The notes under the pieces were generated by a model that was given only the letters and a program-made list of their open reading frames with translations, was not told the origin of the DNA and searched no databases. Positions 1-8,782 of a stretch of DNA of 64,000 bases are shown here, piece by piece (the first letter of the stretch is position 1; each line of letters starts with the position of its first letter). Source of the DNA: Planctomycetota bacterium (GTDB lineage: Bacteria > Planctomycetota > Phycisphaerae > Sedimentisphaerales > Anaerobacaceae). Both the position numbers and the translations under genes were made by a program. The stretch lies in assembly GCA_019456145.1 (NCBI GenBank), contig VRUL01000007.1:62001-126000 (forward strand), read 5' to 3'.

Positions 1-1110
1 GCACTGGAGCCAATCGAGGAAGTGGTCTGGTCGTGGGACCTCTTGGACAGGATTCTTACCCCTTATCTGCCCCATTCTTTTGCCACCGCCTTCCGCCGTC
101 AGTACAGGCGCATTCCAGTTGACCATGTCCAGCACGCCCTGGTCTCCAAAAATCTTGAAGCTATTGCCGCTCCCATTGCCGAAGTTTGTCGAATAACTGA
201 CCATAAAGTCCTCCGGGTAAATCCACAGGGCCTGGACGTGGTCGGGGCAGGTGAACTTTCGCTCGTCCTTCCAGGTAAACGTGCCACCCAGACACACACA
301 GCTTGTGGGAAACTTCGCACCGGTGATATAATGCACCAGATCGATGAAGTGGCTGCCCAACCCGGGAATCGACCCGTCGGAGAATTCCCGGTAGCCGTAC
401 CAGCCCGAGTACACTACAGGGTTGAACGGGCGCATCGGGCGATCCATCAGGAACTCTTTCCAGTCCACATCTTCTTTCTTGACATCTTTGACATAAGAAT
501 ACCAGTAGGGTCGTTCACCGTTGCGGCACTGCTCGATTCGCCCCACCGTACCGAGGATGCCCGTTTTGTAGAGTTCCCGGCACCCGGTGAAACTTGGAAG
601 ACTCCTCAGTTGTGTGCCGATTTGGACGACTGTCCCTGCCTTTTTGACGGCATCGCAGGCGTCTTTGAGCCTATCGAGTCTCTTGGCCAAAGGCTTCTCG
701 CAGTAGGCGTCCTTGCCGGCCTCGGCGGCGGCTTTGAGGTGCGTTGTGTGCTGGTGGTCGCATGAGGCAATCATAACAGCGTCCACATCTTTTAAGGCCA
801 GCAGGTCACGGTACGAAGAGAACTTCCGCGCGTCACGGCCGTACCATTCTTTCACCTTGGCAGCGGCGGTTTCCTGACGGAGCCGCCACGGGTCGCACAC
901 AGCCGTGATTTCGATGTTCTGGCTCTTATCGTGATTGTGCACTCCAGCCATGTGGGCCCCTACTCCACGGCTGCCGCAACCTATAATGCCGATTGAGATT
1001 CGGTCGTTGGCGCCGATAACGCGAGAGTAGCTCGTGGCTGACAGGGCCAAGGCGGCGCTGCCAGCGGCAGTAGTTTTAAGGAATTTTCTACGTGATAAAG
1101 ACTTTTGCAT
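1..1110 (-). CDS. Gfo/Idh/MocA family oxidoreductase, Tat-exported (3' end beyond window)
   Basis: The reading frame is open from ATG at 1110 to the window edge (370 codons), so the C-terminus is missing. A GGAGG ribosome site lies 8 bases before the ATG. Residues 6-12 read SRRKFLK, a textbook twin-arginine motif, followed by an Ala-rich hydrophobic stretch. A Rossmann segment (IGIIGCGSRG) and the EKPLAK motif carrying the catalytic lysine place it in the NAD(P)-dependent Gfo/Idh/MocA family. These enzymes oxidise or epimerise sugars, and exported Tat versions are numerous in planctomycetes. The last visible residues (DHFLDWLQC) match the usual C-terminal end of the family, so only a few dozen residues are probably lost. 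The substrate cannot be read from the sequence. It points away from the carbohydrate genes that start at 2286. Confidence 0.9.
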   Translation of the reverse strand, partial: MQKSLSRRKFLKTTAAGSAALALSATSYSRVIGANDRISIGIIGCGSRGVGAHMAGVHNHDKSQNIEITAVCDPWRLRQETAAAKVKEWYGRDARKFSSYRDLLALKDVDAVMIASCDHQHTTHLKAAAEAGKDAYCEKPLAKRLDRLKDACDAVKKAGTVVQIGTQLRSLPSFTGCRELYKTGILGTVGRIEQCRNGERPYWYSYVKDVKKEDVDWKEFLMDRPMRPFNPVVYSGWYGYREFSDGSIPGLGSHFIDLVHYITGAKFPTSCVCLGGTFTWKDERKFTCPDHVQALWIYPEDFMVSYSTNFGNGSGNSFKIFGDQGVLDMVNWNAPVLTAEGGGKRMGQIRGKNPVQEVPRPDHFLDWLQC

Positions 1111-1208
1111 CGCATATCCTCCAAAAAAGGACGAATTGACAGGAAATTTCATCTAATATTTCCCATATAAAACCGCTCATTTTCTTTATTGAAAAAGACG
1201 TATAGAAA

Positions 1209-1282
1209 CGCGCCCGGGAGGACTCGAACCTCCAACCTTCGGATTCGAAGTCCGCGACTCTATCCAATTGAGCTACGGGCGC
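1209..1282 (-). tRNA. tRNA-Arg (anticodon TCG)
   Basis: The minus strand folds into a cloverleaf. The acceptor stem GCGCCCG pairs with CGGGCGC, the D stem is GCTC/GAGT, and the T stem GGAGG/CCTCC encloses TTCGAGT. The anticodon loop is CTTCGAA, giving anticodon TCG, which reads CGA and would read other CGN codons if A-modified or wobbling. The outermost anticodon-stem pair is G-A. The 3' CCA is not encoded; the bases after the discriminator are TTT. It lies about 100 bases upstream of the oxidoreductase on the same strand. Confidence 0.95.
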
Positions 1283-2285
1283 TGAATTCCTAAGTGCCTG
1301 TAATGTAACAATTTCCCACATTCGGTGTCAATCCTTTTTGGCAAAGAAGGTTGCATTGGTTGTTTCCCTGAGAAAATTGGGTTTGTTTGGGTTCGTATTG
1401 GGTTTGTTTTGGCATTATATTGGCTTTAATTGGGTTTGTATTGGCTTTGATTGGGTTCGTTTTGGGTTCGTTTTTCCCATGTTCACCAAGTGTCTTTTTT
1501 TCATAATCCTTTATTAATACTTTATTTACGTTCATTTGACTTTTTCTGAAATTGGGTTCGTTTTGCATATAAACAGGGCTGATTTGTAAAGAATCCTCGA
1601 CAGTTGTAGAGAGAGCAGGGATCAGGGATCAGGTGTCAGGGATTTGTGGAGGCCCTTGGGGCGGACTTTTATTTGTAGCCGGCTAAATAAGAGATTTATA
1701 ACCATTAATAGACCTTTTTGATTGATTATTGACGATTTTCTATTGATTATTGAGTATTCACTGACGATTAATTTTACAAAATGGATCACTGCCCCCTGCC
1801 TAAAACCTGCTGGGGCAAGCTACTGCATGCTGGGATACGTGTATCTGCTGATACGAAGACTTGGGCGGCTGCCCTACTCGCGCGGTTCTCCGCTGATTTT
1901 AGACTAAAGACTTAAGATTCAAGACTACAGACTTTTAACTTCCTAATTTTGCGTGCCCTTCGGGGCTTTTCCTGGGCCGCTGGCCCTATATCTTCTGCCA
2001 TTTTTAGGGCGGTTTACGTTTGCCTGCCGACAAACATACAGGTATATTAACAGATTTCCAAACAAAAGTAAACAAAAAATCGGCCAAAAATGAACTTTTT
2101 TTGGACCGACCTTCACCCCATAAGAAGATTTACTTTTTCAGTAAAACCGCCTCGGAAAAGAGAAATCTTGATAGTTCAAGTTGAATTTGGTAAAATTATT
2201 AGAATCGAAAGGATAGAATAATGTCTTGTAAACAGTTAAATGGGAAATCTCAGTTTAATTGAACATAGTATAAGTAAGCAAAACC
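1283..2285. other. 1-kb intergenic region, repeat-rich, no convincing gene
   Basis: No frame here looks like a real gene. Besides the G/T-rich tandem repeat annotated separately, there is a run of GGGATCA-type words near 1615-1650. An AT-rich stretch at 1721-1738 recurs as an exact 18-base inverted copy at 55342-55359. GC-rich self-complementary words lie near 1950-2000. The last 150 bases before 2286 are AT-rich and presumably hold the promoter of that gene, but no clear -35/-10 pair stands out. Confidence 0.6.
1377..1472. repeat. Degenerate tandem repeat of 10-12-base units (TTGGGTTYGTW)
   Basis: About nine head-to-tail units begin TTGGG or TTGGC followed by TTTGT, TTCGT or TTTGA. One isolated unit recurs at 1552-1566. 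The 28 bases from 1441 to 1468 are identical to the last 28 bases of the window (63973-64000). Read on the minus strand the array would give a peptide rich in Asn, Pro, Lys, Gln and Thr. Such conceptual peptides are often over-predicted as proteins in related genomes, and I treat the array as a dispersed DNA repeat. Its function is unknown. Confidence 0.75.
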
Positions 2286-3686
2286 ATGTCAAAATTAACA
2301 AGGCGTCAATTTGTCAAACGTACAACTGCTGTGGGGGCTGCGTGTACGATTGGTTTTCCTAGTTTCCTTAGAGGCCGAGGACTTAACGAGAAGCTTCAGG
2401 TTGGATTTGTTGCTACAGAAGGAAGGGCCAAAGCTCACACCAAGGCTTCACACGAAGCAGGGCTTCAATGCATTGCCTTTGCCGAGGTTGATCGTACTCG
2501 GTGGGGCGGCGTTCTCCAAAAAGAAGGCTGGGAAGGTGCAACCGGCTATACAGATTGGCGCAAATTATTTGAAAATCACGCTAAGGAACTGGATGCCATC
2601 TTTGTTGCCACGCCGGATCACTCTCATTTTGCGCCAAGCATGACAGCCGTCTCCATGGGGATTCATTGCTATACAGAGAAGCCTTTGACCTGGTCTGTCC
2701 GTGAAGCACAATTGCTTACGTCTGCCTATGCCAAGAATACGAAGGTTGTAACCCAGATGGGAAACCAGGGTCATGCTGATATGGGTTGGCGTAGGGCCTA
2801 TGAATACATCAAAGCCGGCGCTATCGGCGAAATCAAAGAGTTCCACAGTTGGACCAATCGACCAGTCTGGCCGCAGGGAGGGAAGCGTCCCGCTTATACT
2901 AGTCCAGTTCCTGAAACACTGGACTGGGATGCCTGGATAGGTCCTGCCCCGATGAGGCCTTATGCCGGACCCAAGAAGGGAAGCAAACGAGGCCGCGGAC
3001 CTTATCACCCGTTTAATTGGCGCGGTGTGGTTGATTTTGGTTGTGGCGCATTAGGTGATATGGCCTGCCATATTACAGACGGCATTTATGCGATCATGGA
3101 ACCAGACTATGCGGCGACTGCCGAGCCAATCATTATCACAGATCCTGTAGAAGAACAGTGGCCGCGTGGAATGGTGGTTAAATGCACCTACCGCGCCAAA
3201 GGCAGTTGGCCCGAATTTACGACTTACTGGTACGAAGGCAAAGATAAAAACGGTAAACCTTATATGCCCGAAACTCCCGAGGAACTTAAGGCTGAAGGAC
3301 GCAAATTACCTACTAACGGCAATCTGATTATCGGCACCAAGGGCAAGATGATGAGCAGCGGCGCCTACTGGGGCAGTCCAGCTCTGATACCTTACTCCCG
3401 AAACAGAGAATTTGGCGCTCCGGAGCAATTGCTTGAACGCTCACCCGGCCACCACGAAGAGTTTTTTATGGCGTGTCGAGGAGAGAAGCCGCGTGAATAC
3501 AGCAAGTCCAACTTCTCGTACTCCGGCCCTATGACTGCCAGTATGCAGCTTATCAATCTTTGTGCTCGCGCAGGCAAGAAGCTTGAGTTGAATGAAGCCG
3601 GCAAGATTGTCAATGACCCAAAGGTCAACGAGTTGACCTGGCGAGAACCTCGTAAGGGATGGGGCCCCATGGAGACAAACATCTAA
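2286..3686 (+). CDS. Gfo/Idh/MocA family oxidoreductase, Tat-exported
   Basis: A 466-residue protein with an N-terminal Tat motif (TRRQFVK, residues 5-11) and a hydrophobic stretch ending near GFPSFL. A nucleotide-binding segment follows (LQVGFVATEGRAK), then the IFVATPDHSH segment and the catalytic EKPLTW motif. The long form with a C-terminal extension (about 460 residues) is common in planctomycetes. It probably oxidises or rearranges a sugar in the periplasm; the substrate is unknown. The ATG at 2286 is the only start that keeps the twin arginine, although the upstream ribosome site is weak. It opens the carbohydrate block and is followed, after a hairpin, by a DUF1080 gene. Confidence 0.93.
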   Translation: MSKLTRRQFVKRTTAVGAACTIGFPSFLRGRGLNEKLQVGFVATEGRAKAHTKASHEAGLQCIAFAEVDRTRWGGVLQKEGWEGATGYTDWRKLFENHAKELDAIFVATPDHSHFAPSMTAVSMGIHCYTEKPLTWSVREAQLLTSAYAKNTKVVTQMGNQGHADMGWRRAYEYIKAGAIGEIKEFHSWTNRPVWPQGGKRPAYTSPVPETLDWDAWIGPAPMRPYAGPKKGSKRGRGPYHPFNWRGVVDFGCGALGDMACHITDGIYAIMEPDYAATAEPIIITDPVEEQWPRGMVVKCTYRAKGSWPEFTTYWYEGKDKNGKPYMPETPEELKAEGRKLPTNGNLIIGTKGKMMSSGAYWGSPALIPYSRNREFGAPEQLLERSPGHHEEFFMACRGEKPREYSKSNFSYSGPMTASMQLINLCARAGKKLELNEAGKIVNDPKVNELTWREPRKGWGPMETNI

Positions 3687-3699
3687 AACCAACGTCACT

Positions 3700-3732
3700 T
3701 GAGCTTACCAGAGAATACCAAGGGTAAGCTCA
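3700..3732 (+). terminator. 10-bp perfect hairpin between two genes, possible terminator or mRNA-end stabiliser
   Basis: TGAGCTTACC (3700-3709) and GGTAAGCTCA (3723-3732) are exact reverse complements separated by 13 bases. The hairpin starts 14 bases after the stop of the oxidoreductase gene. The downstream tract is only TTTC, so it is a weak intrinsic terminator at best. Confidence 0.45.
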
Positions 3733-3770
3733 TTTCAATATAGTATGGAAACTATTGAAGGAGTTTGGTC

Positions 3771-4766
3771 ATGAACAAGATTATATTTCCCGCAATCATT
3801 GTGCTGACCTCGGTAGTGACCAGCCATTCCGCCCAGGCCGACAATGCTTATATCGGCCATTGGGCATTGACCCTCCCCAATGGAGGCCCCGGTTGGCTTG
3901 GGATCACTGAGGAAAAGGGAGGCTTGGACGCCGCCATACTCTGGGGAGGCGGCAGTGTGAAACCGGTGAGTTCGGTCAAAGTCAAAGGCGATCGACTCGT
4001 AATCACGCGCATACAGGTTGAGCGAAGAGGAGCGAACAAGGGCAAGAAAATTACTGAAACCATCACGGCGACTCTTTCAGGCGACAACCTGAAACTCGTT
4101 ACCGTCAAAACCAGGCCCGACGGTAGAGAATTCGGCCGGGCAGAGTTTACGGGGAAACGCACTCCGCCCCTGCCGCCGCGGCCCGACCTGTCCAAGCTTA
4201 AGTTGGGCGCGCCCATTACCCTCTTCAATGGCAAGAAACTGGACGGCTGGAAGTTGACCGATCCCGCGAAAGCCAATGGCTGGACCGCGGAAAACGGCGT
4301 GCTGGTCAATAAGCCGATCCGGCCCAAAGGCAAAGGTCATATTTCCTACGGCAATCTACGGACAATAGATGAATTCAAGGATTTCAAGCTGAAGTTTGAG
4401 GTCAACGTGCCGGAGAAATCCAATAGCGGCGTCTATCTTCGCGGCATCTACGAGCTTCAAGTCCTCGATTCTTACGGAAAATCCCTCAGTCCCCACAATA
4501 TGGGCGCTATCTACAGCCGCATCACGCCGGCGGTGAGCGCGGAGAAACCGGCTCGGCAATGGCAAACCTTCGATGTTACCTTGCTTGATCGACACGTAAC
4601 TGTAGTCTTGAATGGAAAAACGATTATTGATAATAAACCACTGCTGGGTTGTACCGGTGGAGCACTGTGGTCGGACCCATTGAGGCCCGGCCCCCTGTAT
4701 CTGCAAGGCAATCACGGAGCGGCAAGTTTCCGGAACATTGTGCTTACGCCAATCCTCAAAGAGTAA
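3771..4766 (+). CDS. DUF1080 (3-keto-disaccharide hydrolase-like) secreted protein
   Basis: 331 residues from ATG 3771, which has AAGGAG 8 bases upstream; a TTG two codons earlier lacks that spacing. A Sec signal peptide ends around HSAQA. Residues about 25-125 form a small beta-rich domain starting IGHWALTLPNG. From about residue 142 there is a DUF1080 domain (ITLFNGKKLDGWK, then NSGVYLRG and YLQGNHG), a concanavalin-like jelly roll. DUF1080 proteins in Bacteroidetes and planctomycetes have been linked to hydrolysis of 3-keto-glycosides, working together with Gfo/Idh/MocA oxidases. That fits the upstream neighbour, but the pairing is inference. Confidence 0.88.
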   Translation: MNKIIFPAIIVLTSVVTSHSAQADNAYIGHWALTLPNGGPGWLGITEEKGGLDAAILWGGGSVKPVSSVKVKGDRLVITRIQVERRGANKGKKITETITATLSGDNLKLVTVKTRPDGREFGRAEFTGKRTPPLPPRPDLSKLKLGAPITLFNGKKLDGWKLTDPAKANGWTAENGVLVNKPIRPKGKGHISYGNLRTIDEFKDFKLKFEVNVPEKSNSGVYLRGIYELQVLDSYGKSLSPHNMGAIYSRITPAVSAEKPARQWQTFDVTLLDRHVTVVLNGKTIIDNKPLLGCTGGALWSDPLRPGPLYLQGNHGAASFRNIVLTPILKE

Positions 4767-4824
4767 GAGTTCGAATATAGCGCAAGGCCGAATAGATGGT
4801 TCTGAGAACATAGGATAGAAGCAA

Positions 4825-6273
4825 ATGAGACCACACTCCAAGTATTCCAGCAAAGCGTCACGAATCAGCCGACGTCATTTCTTGAGGTCCTGCGTCGCCG
4901 GTGGGCTGATCGCCAGCGGCAGCTCAGCGGTGCGGGCAATATCAAAGCCGCCAAGAAAGCCAATTACGGATGCAGGCAGGCGTCCCAACATTATCTTCAT
5001 CTTTGCCGATGACTGGGGCTACGGGGATCTTGGTATACACGGCAGCACGTTCTGCAAGACACCCAACCTCGACCGGATGGCGAAGGAAGGAATCGACTTT
5101 CAACAGTTCACCGTCAACAACCCAGTCTGTTCACCCAGCCGGACGGCGGTGATGACAGGACAGTTCCCGGCGAGGCATTGTATTCACCAGCATTTTGCCT
5201 CGGTGGAGCACCATCAGAAAGCGGGAATGCCTGACTGGCTGGATCCTGGTCTGCCACTGCTTCCGAAGCTTCTCAAGGAGGCGGGCTATGTCACGGGGCA
5301 TTTCGGCAAGTGGCATCTGACGAATCGTCATGTCCCGGATGCGCCGCTGCCGACAAAATACGGATATGACGAGTACGGCGCTTTCAACGTTCCCGGCGTG
5401 CAGATCAAGACGCCCGAGACGTGCCCGCGAACGGTTGATTTCATTCGTCGCCACAAGGATCAACCGTTCTTCATCAATGTGTGGCTGCATGAGACTCATA
5501 CGCCGCACTACCCGCAGAAGGAATACATGAAGAAGTTTGAGTATCTTGACGAGCAAAAACAGGTATATGCATCTGTTGTGGCTGAGGCTGACGCTGGTAT
5601 CGGAACTATTCTCGGCACGTTGGAAGAACTTGGGATAGATGAAAAGACGCTGGTGGTCTTCTCGTCGGACAACGGTCCGGAATGGACCGGTAAGCGTACG
5701 ACCCAGGATGACAATTCCACCGGTCGGGGCCTTGGTACGTACTATTCGGTCGGGCAAACGGCCGGTCTAAAGGGCCAGAAACGCTCTCTTTTTGCCGGGG
5801 GTATTCGTGTTCCTTTCATTGCACGCTGGCCCGGGGTGATTCCGAAGGGCAGGATTGATCGAACCTCAGTTCTTACTGCCGTGGATCTCTTTCCCACGTT
5901 CCTCGAACTGACCGGACAGCCTGTGCCGGCGAATATCAAACTGGACGGCGAGAGCATTTTCGCGGCACTCAAGGGTCTCGGATTCAAACGAACTCAACCC
6001 ATTCACTGGGAGTGGCGTGGCGGTCATGGGCCGCCGTATCTCTGGCCTCACCTAGGGATTCGGGATGGCAAATGGAGGATGTTGATCAACCAGGAGCTAA
6101 ATCGCACCGAATTGTACGATATCGAAGCCGATTGGGCGGAGACGACCAATGTAGCAAGGGAGAATCCTGATGTGGTAAAGATGTTGACGAAGAAGACGAT
6201 GGCGTGGAAGAAGTCTTTGCCCACAGAAGCGTCTGGGAATTGCTTTTCTAGGTTGCGAACGGAGCGGCAGTAA
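4825..6273 (+). CDS. Sulfatase (type I, formylglycine-dependent), Tat-exported
   Basis: 482 residues. A Tat motif SRRHFLR starts at residue 15. The sulfatase fold is shown by the metal-binding FADDWGYGDLG (Asp62, Asp63), the C-S-P-S-R signature at 102-106 whose Cys would be oxidised to formylglycine, the GKWHL motif, and the second metal site in VVFSSDNGPE. The length is normal for a monofunctional sulfatase. It should remove sulfate esters from a polysaccharide in the periplasm. Together with the lyase and fucosidase in this window it suggests a sulfated, fucose- or uronate-containing glycan, which is inference. No sulfatase-maturating enzyme is encoded here. Confidence 0.95.
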   Translation: MRPHSKYSSKASRISRRHFLRSCVAGGLIASGSSAVRAISKPPRKPITDAGRRPNIIFIFADDWGYGDLGIHGSTFCKTPNLDRMAKEGIDFQQFTVNNPVCSPSRTAVMTGQFPARHCIHQHFASVEHHQKAGMPDWLDPGLPLLPKLLKEAGYVTGHFGKWHLTNRHVPDAPLPTKYGYDEYGAFNVPGVQIKTPETCPRTVDFIRRHKDQPFFINVWLHETHTPHYPQKEYMKKFEYLDEQKQVYASVVAEADAGIGTILGTLEELGIDEKTLVVFSSDNGPEWTGKRTTQDDNSTGRGLGTYYSVGQTAGLKGQKRSLFAGGIRVPFIARWPGVIPKGRIDRTSVLTAVDLFPTFLELTGQPVPANIKLDGESIFAALKGLGFKRTQPIHWEWRGGHGPPYLWPHLGIRDGKWRMLINQELNRTELYDIEADWAETTNVARENPDVVKMLTKKTMAWKKSLPTEASGNCFSRLRTERQ

Positions 6274-6829
6274 GTTTAGTGACAGGATGTGTTTGCAGTA
6301 TCATAGTTTTTACTTAATGGCATAAGGGATTTCGTAATGATGAAGTGAGAAACACTGGATCCCTGCCTACTGCATGCAGGGATTCGGGAAAAGGGAAAAT
6401 TAGAAGTGAAAAGTGAGAAGGGGAAAAAATATCGAATATCGAACAAGGAATTTCGAATGATGAAGTGAAGGTAGAAATAATGGTGTGCGGTGCACACCCT
6501 ACCTAAGAATAAGAATGGTGGGGCAAGCCCCACCCTACCGCTAAACACAAAGACAACCCCGCCCAGAGGACGCCCTTAGATCATATCAGGGCAACCACAT
6601 GGGGTTGCCCCTACGTGGGAATGACAGCAAAATGGTGTGTTTCGCTCAGAATGACAACTCATATCGGTTTCAAGATGTTCTGGCAATGGGCTGGGCGTTC
6701 GGGTATTATTATGATTAGAAAATCAGCGGTGTGGCTGAGTTTGATTTAAAGGGAAATATTAGTTTACAGAGGGCTTAGGATTTTTGACTTAGAGGACACA
6801 GCGTTTTTTAAGCAAATTGGAGGATTTAA
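6274..6829. other. 556-base intergenic region made of repeat words
   Basis: No gene is supported. The stretch contains the hairpin trio annotated separately, a purine-rich run of GAAAAGTGAGAAG-like words, and a TATCGAATATCGAA segment. An inverted TTTCGCTCAGAATGACA word (6640-6656) is related to the CATTCCGAGCGCAGTGAGG word near 55245. A GGAGG ribosome site for the next gene sits at its right end. Confidence 0.6.
6482..6610. repeat. Three REP-like hairpins in a row
   Basis: Three perfect inverted repeats follow each other. GGTGTGC/GCACACC lies at 6482-6498 (3-base loop), GGTGGGGC/GCCCCACC at 6517-6534 (2-base loop), and GGGCAACC/GGTTGCCC at 6589-6610 (6-base loop). The first two are each preceded by AATGG or AAT and followed by CTACC, so they look like variants of one repeat family. 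They are too far from the sulfatase stop for a simple terminator, and a REP-type extragenic element is the better reading. Confidence 0.65.
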
Positions 6830-7861
6830 TTGAAGGCTTTAGTTTATACGAAACCACACTGTTTTGAATATTGTGATTTTCCGGAACCTGCAGCAGGCGA
6901 TGATGATGTGCTGATTCGTGTCAAGGCCTGCGGGATTTGCGGCTCGGACGTACAGGGCTCTACAGGTAAGACCGGCAGGAGGATTCCTCCTTTGATCATG
7001 GGCCATGAGGCGGCTGGAATTGTTGAAGAGACTGGAAAACATGTGAAGGCTTTTGAAAAAGGTGACAGGGTTTGCTTTGATTCAACCGTATACTGCAATC
7101 GCTGCGAGCAATGCTTAGCCGGCCTTTATAATCGCTGTGAGAGAAGGCAGGTGCTCGGCGTCTCTACCCCGGAGTTCAAGAGGCATGGCGCATTTGCAGA
7201 ATATGTTGCAGTGCCGTGGTGGATTGTCTCGAAGATCCCGGAGAATCTGTCTTTTACCCATGCAGCCCTTTTGGAGCCTGTATCAATAGGTGTTCACGCC
7301 GTGAACAGAGCCCCCTTAGCGGCTGACGATACGGTTGTGGTTATCGGAGCCGGGACAATCGGTCTTTTCATTCTGCAGGCTGTCAGGCTGAAAGGGGCCG
7401 GGAAAGTCCTGGTATCGGATATTAACGAATTCCGGCGTAATGCAGCAATGAAACTCGGAGCTGACGAAGTCATCGATCCTGTTGAGTCGAACCTAAAAGA
7501 AACAGTTTTGAAACATACAAACAATAAAGGTGTGGATGTGACTTTAGAGGCCGTCGGGTATGCAGGCACTTTTCAGGATGCTGTTTCGGTAACTAAGATG
7601 GGTGGGCATCTTGTTGCCGTCGGTAATATAGAAAAGACAGTCCAGTTCGATTTGCAGCAGTTCATTGCCAGTGAGTTAACCTTTACAGGTTCATACGCAA
7701 GCTCGGGCGAATTTCGTGATTGCATAGAGTTAGTAGCTTCGGGCAAAATAAATGTGGAGCCGTTAATAAGTGATGTTTTGCCGTTGGAAGAAGGGGCACG
7801 GGCTTTTGAGAGGCTGCTTAAAGCTGAGGAAAATTTGCTCAAAATCGTCTTAGAACCATAA
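6830..7861 (+). CDS. Zinc-dependent medium-chain alcohol/polyol dehydrogenase
   Basis: 343 residues from TTG 6830, with GGAGG 7 bases upstream. The protein shows the catalytic zinc region (CGICGSD; GHEAAG), the structural zinc lobe with four Cys (CNRCEQCLAGLYNRC) and the Rossmann motif VVIGAGTIG. It belongs to the sorbitol/idonate/threonine dehydrogenase branch and should oxidise a secondary alcohol of a sugar, polyol or aldonate with NAD(P). The next gene, 17 bases downstream, is an SDR of the gluconate-5-dehydrogenase type. The pair resembles the IdnD/IdnO arrangement for L-idonate and gluconate interconversion. The exact substrate is not determinable. Confidence 0.92.
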   Translation: MKALVYTKPHCFEYCDFPEPAAGDDDVLIRVKACGICGSDVQGSTGKTGRRIPPLIMGHEAAGIVEETGKHVKAFEKGDRVCFDSTVYCNRCEQCLAGLYNRCERRQVLGVSTPEFKRHGAFAEYVAVPWWIVSKIPENLSFTHAALLEPVSIGVHAVNRAPLAADDTVVVIGAGTIGLFILQAVRLKGAGKVLVSDINEFRRNAAMKLGADEVIDPVESNLKETVLKHTNNKGVDVTLEAVGYAGTFQDAVSVTKMGGHLVAVGNIEKTVQFDLQQFIASELTFTGSYASSGEFRDCIELVASGKINVEPLISDVLPLEEGARAFERLLKAEENLLKIVLEP

Positions 7862-7878
7862 GATTCGAGGAAGTGAAC

Positions 7879-8658
7879 ATGATAGAACTTTTTGACCTTT
7901 CAAACAAAGTAGCAATTGTAACCGGAACAAGTCGCGGCCTGGGCCAATATTTTGCCAGGGCACTTGCCAAAGCTGGAGCTGATCTTGTTATTACCAGCAG
8001 GGATTTATCGAGACTGACCGAATTCAAACAGGAAATAGAATCTTTGGGCAGAAAGGCATTACCTGTTCAGTTGGATGTGCTTTCACAAGGTGACATTGAA
8101 AATATGGTCCGCATGACCCTTGAAGAATATGGGAAAATTGATATCCTGGTCAATAATGCCGGGCTGAATATCCGAAAACCAAGCACCGAAGTTTCCCCGC
8201 AGGATTGGGACACCGTATTAAACACCAATCTCAAAGGGAGCTTTTTCTGTGCACAAGCGGTGGGCAAGGAGATGATAAAACAAAACCACGGCAGAATAAT
8301 AAACGTCGGTTCGTGTACCTGTGTTTTCGGGATGGAAGGCATCGCGCCTTATACAGCCAGCCGAGGCGCTATCCTGTCTATGACCAGAAGCCTGGCCGCA
8401 GAGTGGGGCAGGTTCGGAATCACTGTGAACGTTCTGGCTCCCGGATGGTTTAAGACGGCACAAAACGCAGTGTTATATGAGAACAAGGAATGGGTCGATT
8501 ATATAACAAATCGCATTCCTCTAAATCGGCCCGGGCAGCCACACGACCTTGATGGTACAGTTATCTTTTTAGCTTCGGATGCCTCGGAATATATTACAGG
8601 TCAGATAATTCTGGTGGATGGCGGATTTACAACTGGAGCAACAAAAGCGATTACCTGA
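7879..8658 (+). CDS. Short-chain dehydrogenase/reductase (gluconate 5-dehydrogenase-like)
   Basis: 259 residues from ATG 7879, with GAGGAAG about 8 bases upstream; an in-frame GTG at 7873 is too close to that site. Classical SDR features are present: VTGTSRGLGQ for cofactor binding, NNAG, the catalytic Ser145 in GSCTC, and Tyr158. The usual catalytic Lys four residues after Tyr is Arg162 (YTASR), an atypical substitution. The C-terminal ITGQIILVDGG is standard. It probably reduces or oxidises a keto-gluconate-like intermediate together with the preceding dehydrogenase. The Y-x3-R change may alter pKa or cofactor handling without necessarily abolishing activity. Confidence 0.9.
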   Translation: MIELFDLSNKVAIVTGTSRGLGQYFARALAKAGADLVITSRDLSRLTEFKQEIESLGRKALPVQLDVLSQGDIENMVRMTLEEYGKIDILVNNAGLNIRKPSTEVSPQDWDTVLNTNLKGSFFCAQAVGKEMIKQNHGRIINVGSCTCVFGMEGIAPYTASRGAILSMTRSLAAEWGRFGITVNVLAPGWFKTAQNAVLYENKEWVDYITNRIPLNRPGQPHDLDGTVIFLASDASEYITGQIILVDGGFTTGATKAIT

Positions 8659-8782
8659 CAATGTTAAGTGAAAACTTATTACATGTTTTTCTGCTGAGCA
8701 CAGGTTACATTGAAAATGAGGATTTCGCATAATCGAAAACATTTTGGTTCAAAAGAACGTTAAATATTATGGAGGTAAAATC

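Noticed and set aside
22..765. Long plus-strand open frame
   Set aside because: It is antisense to the Gfo/Idh/MocA gene at 1-1110, which has clear family motifs, a Tat signal and a ribosome site.
1290..1568. 92-residue minus-strand frame rich in Asn, Pro, Lys and Gln
   Set aside because: It is a conceptual translation of the G/T-rich tandem repeat, with no ribosome site or domain.
1722..1907. Small plus-strand frame in the intergenic region
   Set aside because: It runs through repeat words, has no ribosome site and no family resemblance.
6276..6548. 90-residue minus-strand frame
   Set aside because: It covers the REP-like hairpins and intergenic repeat words; composition follows the repeats.
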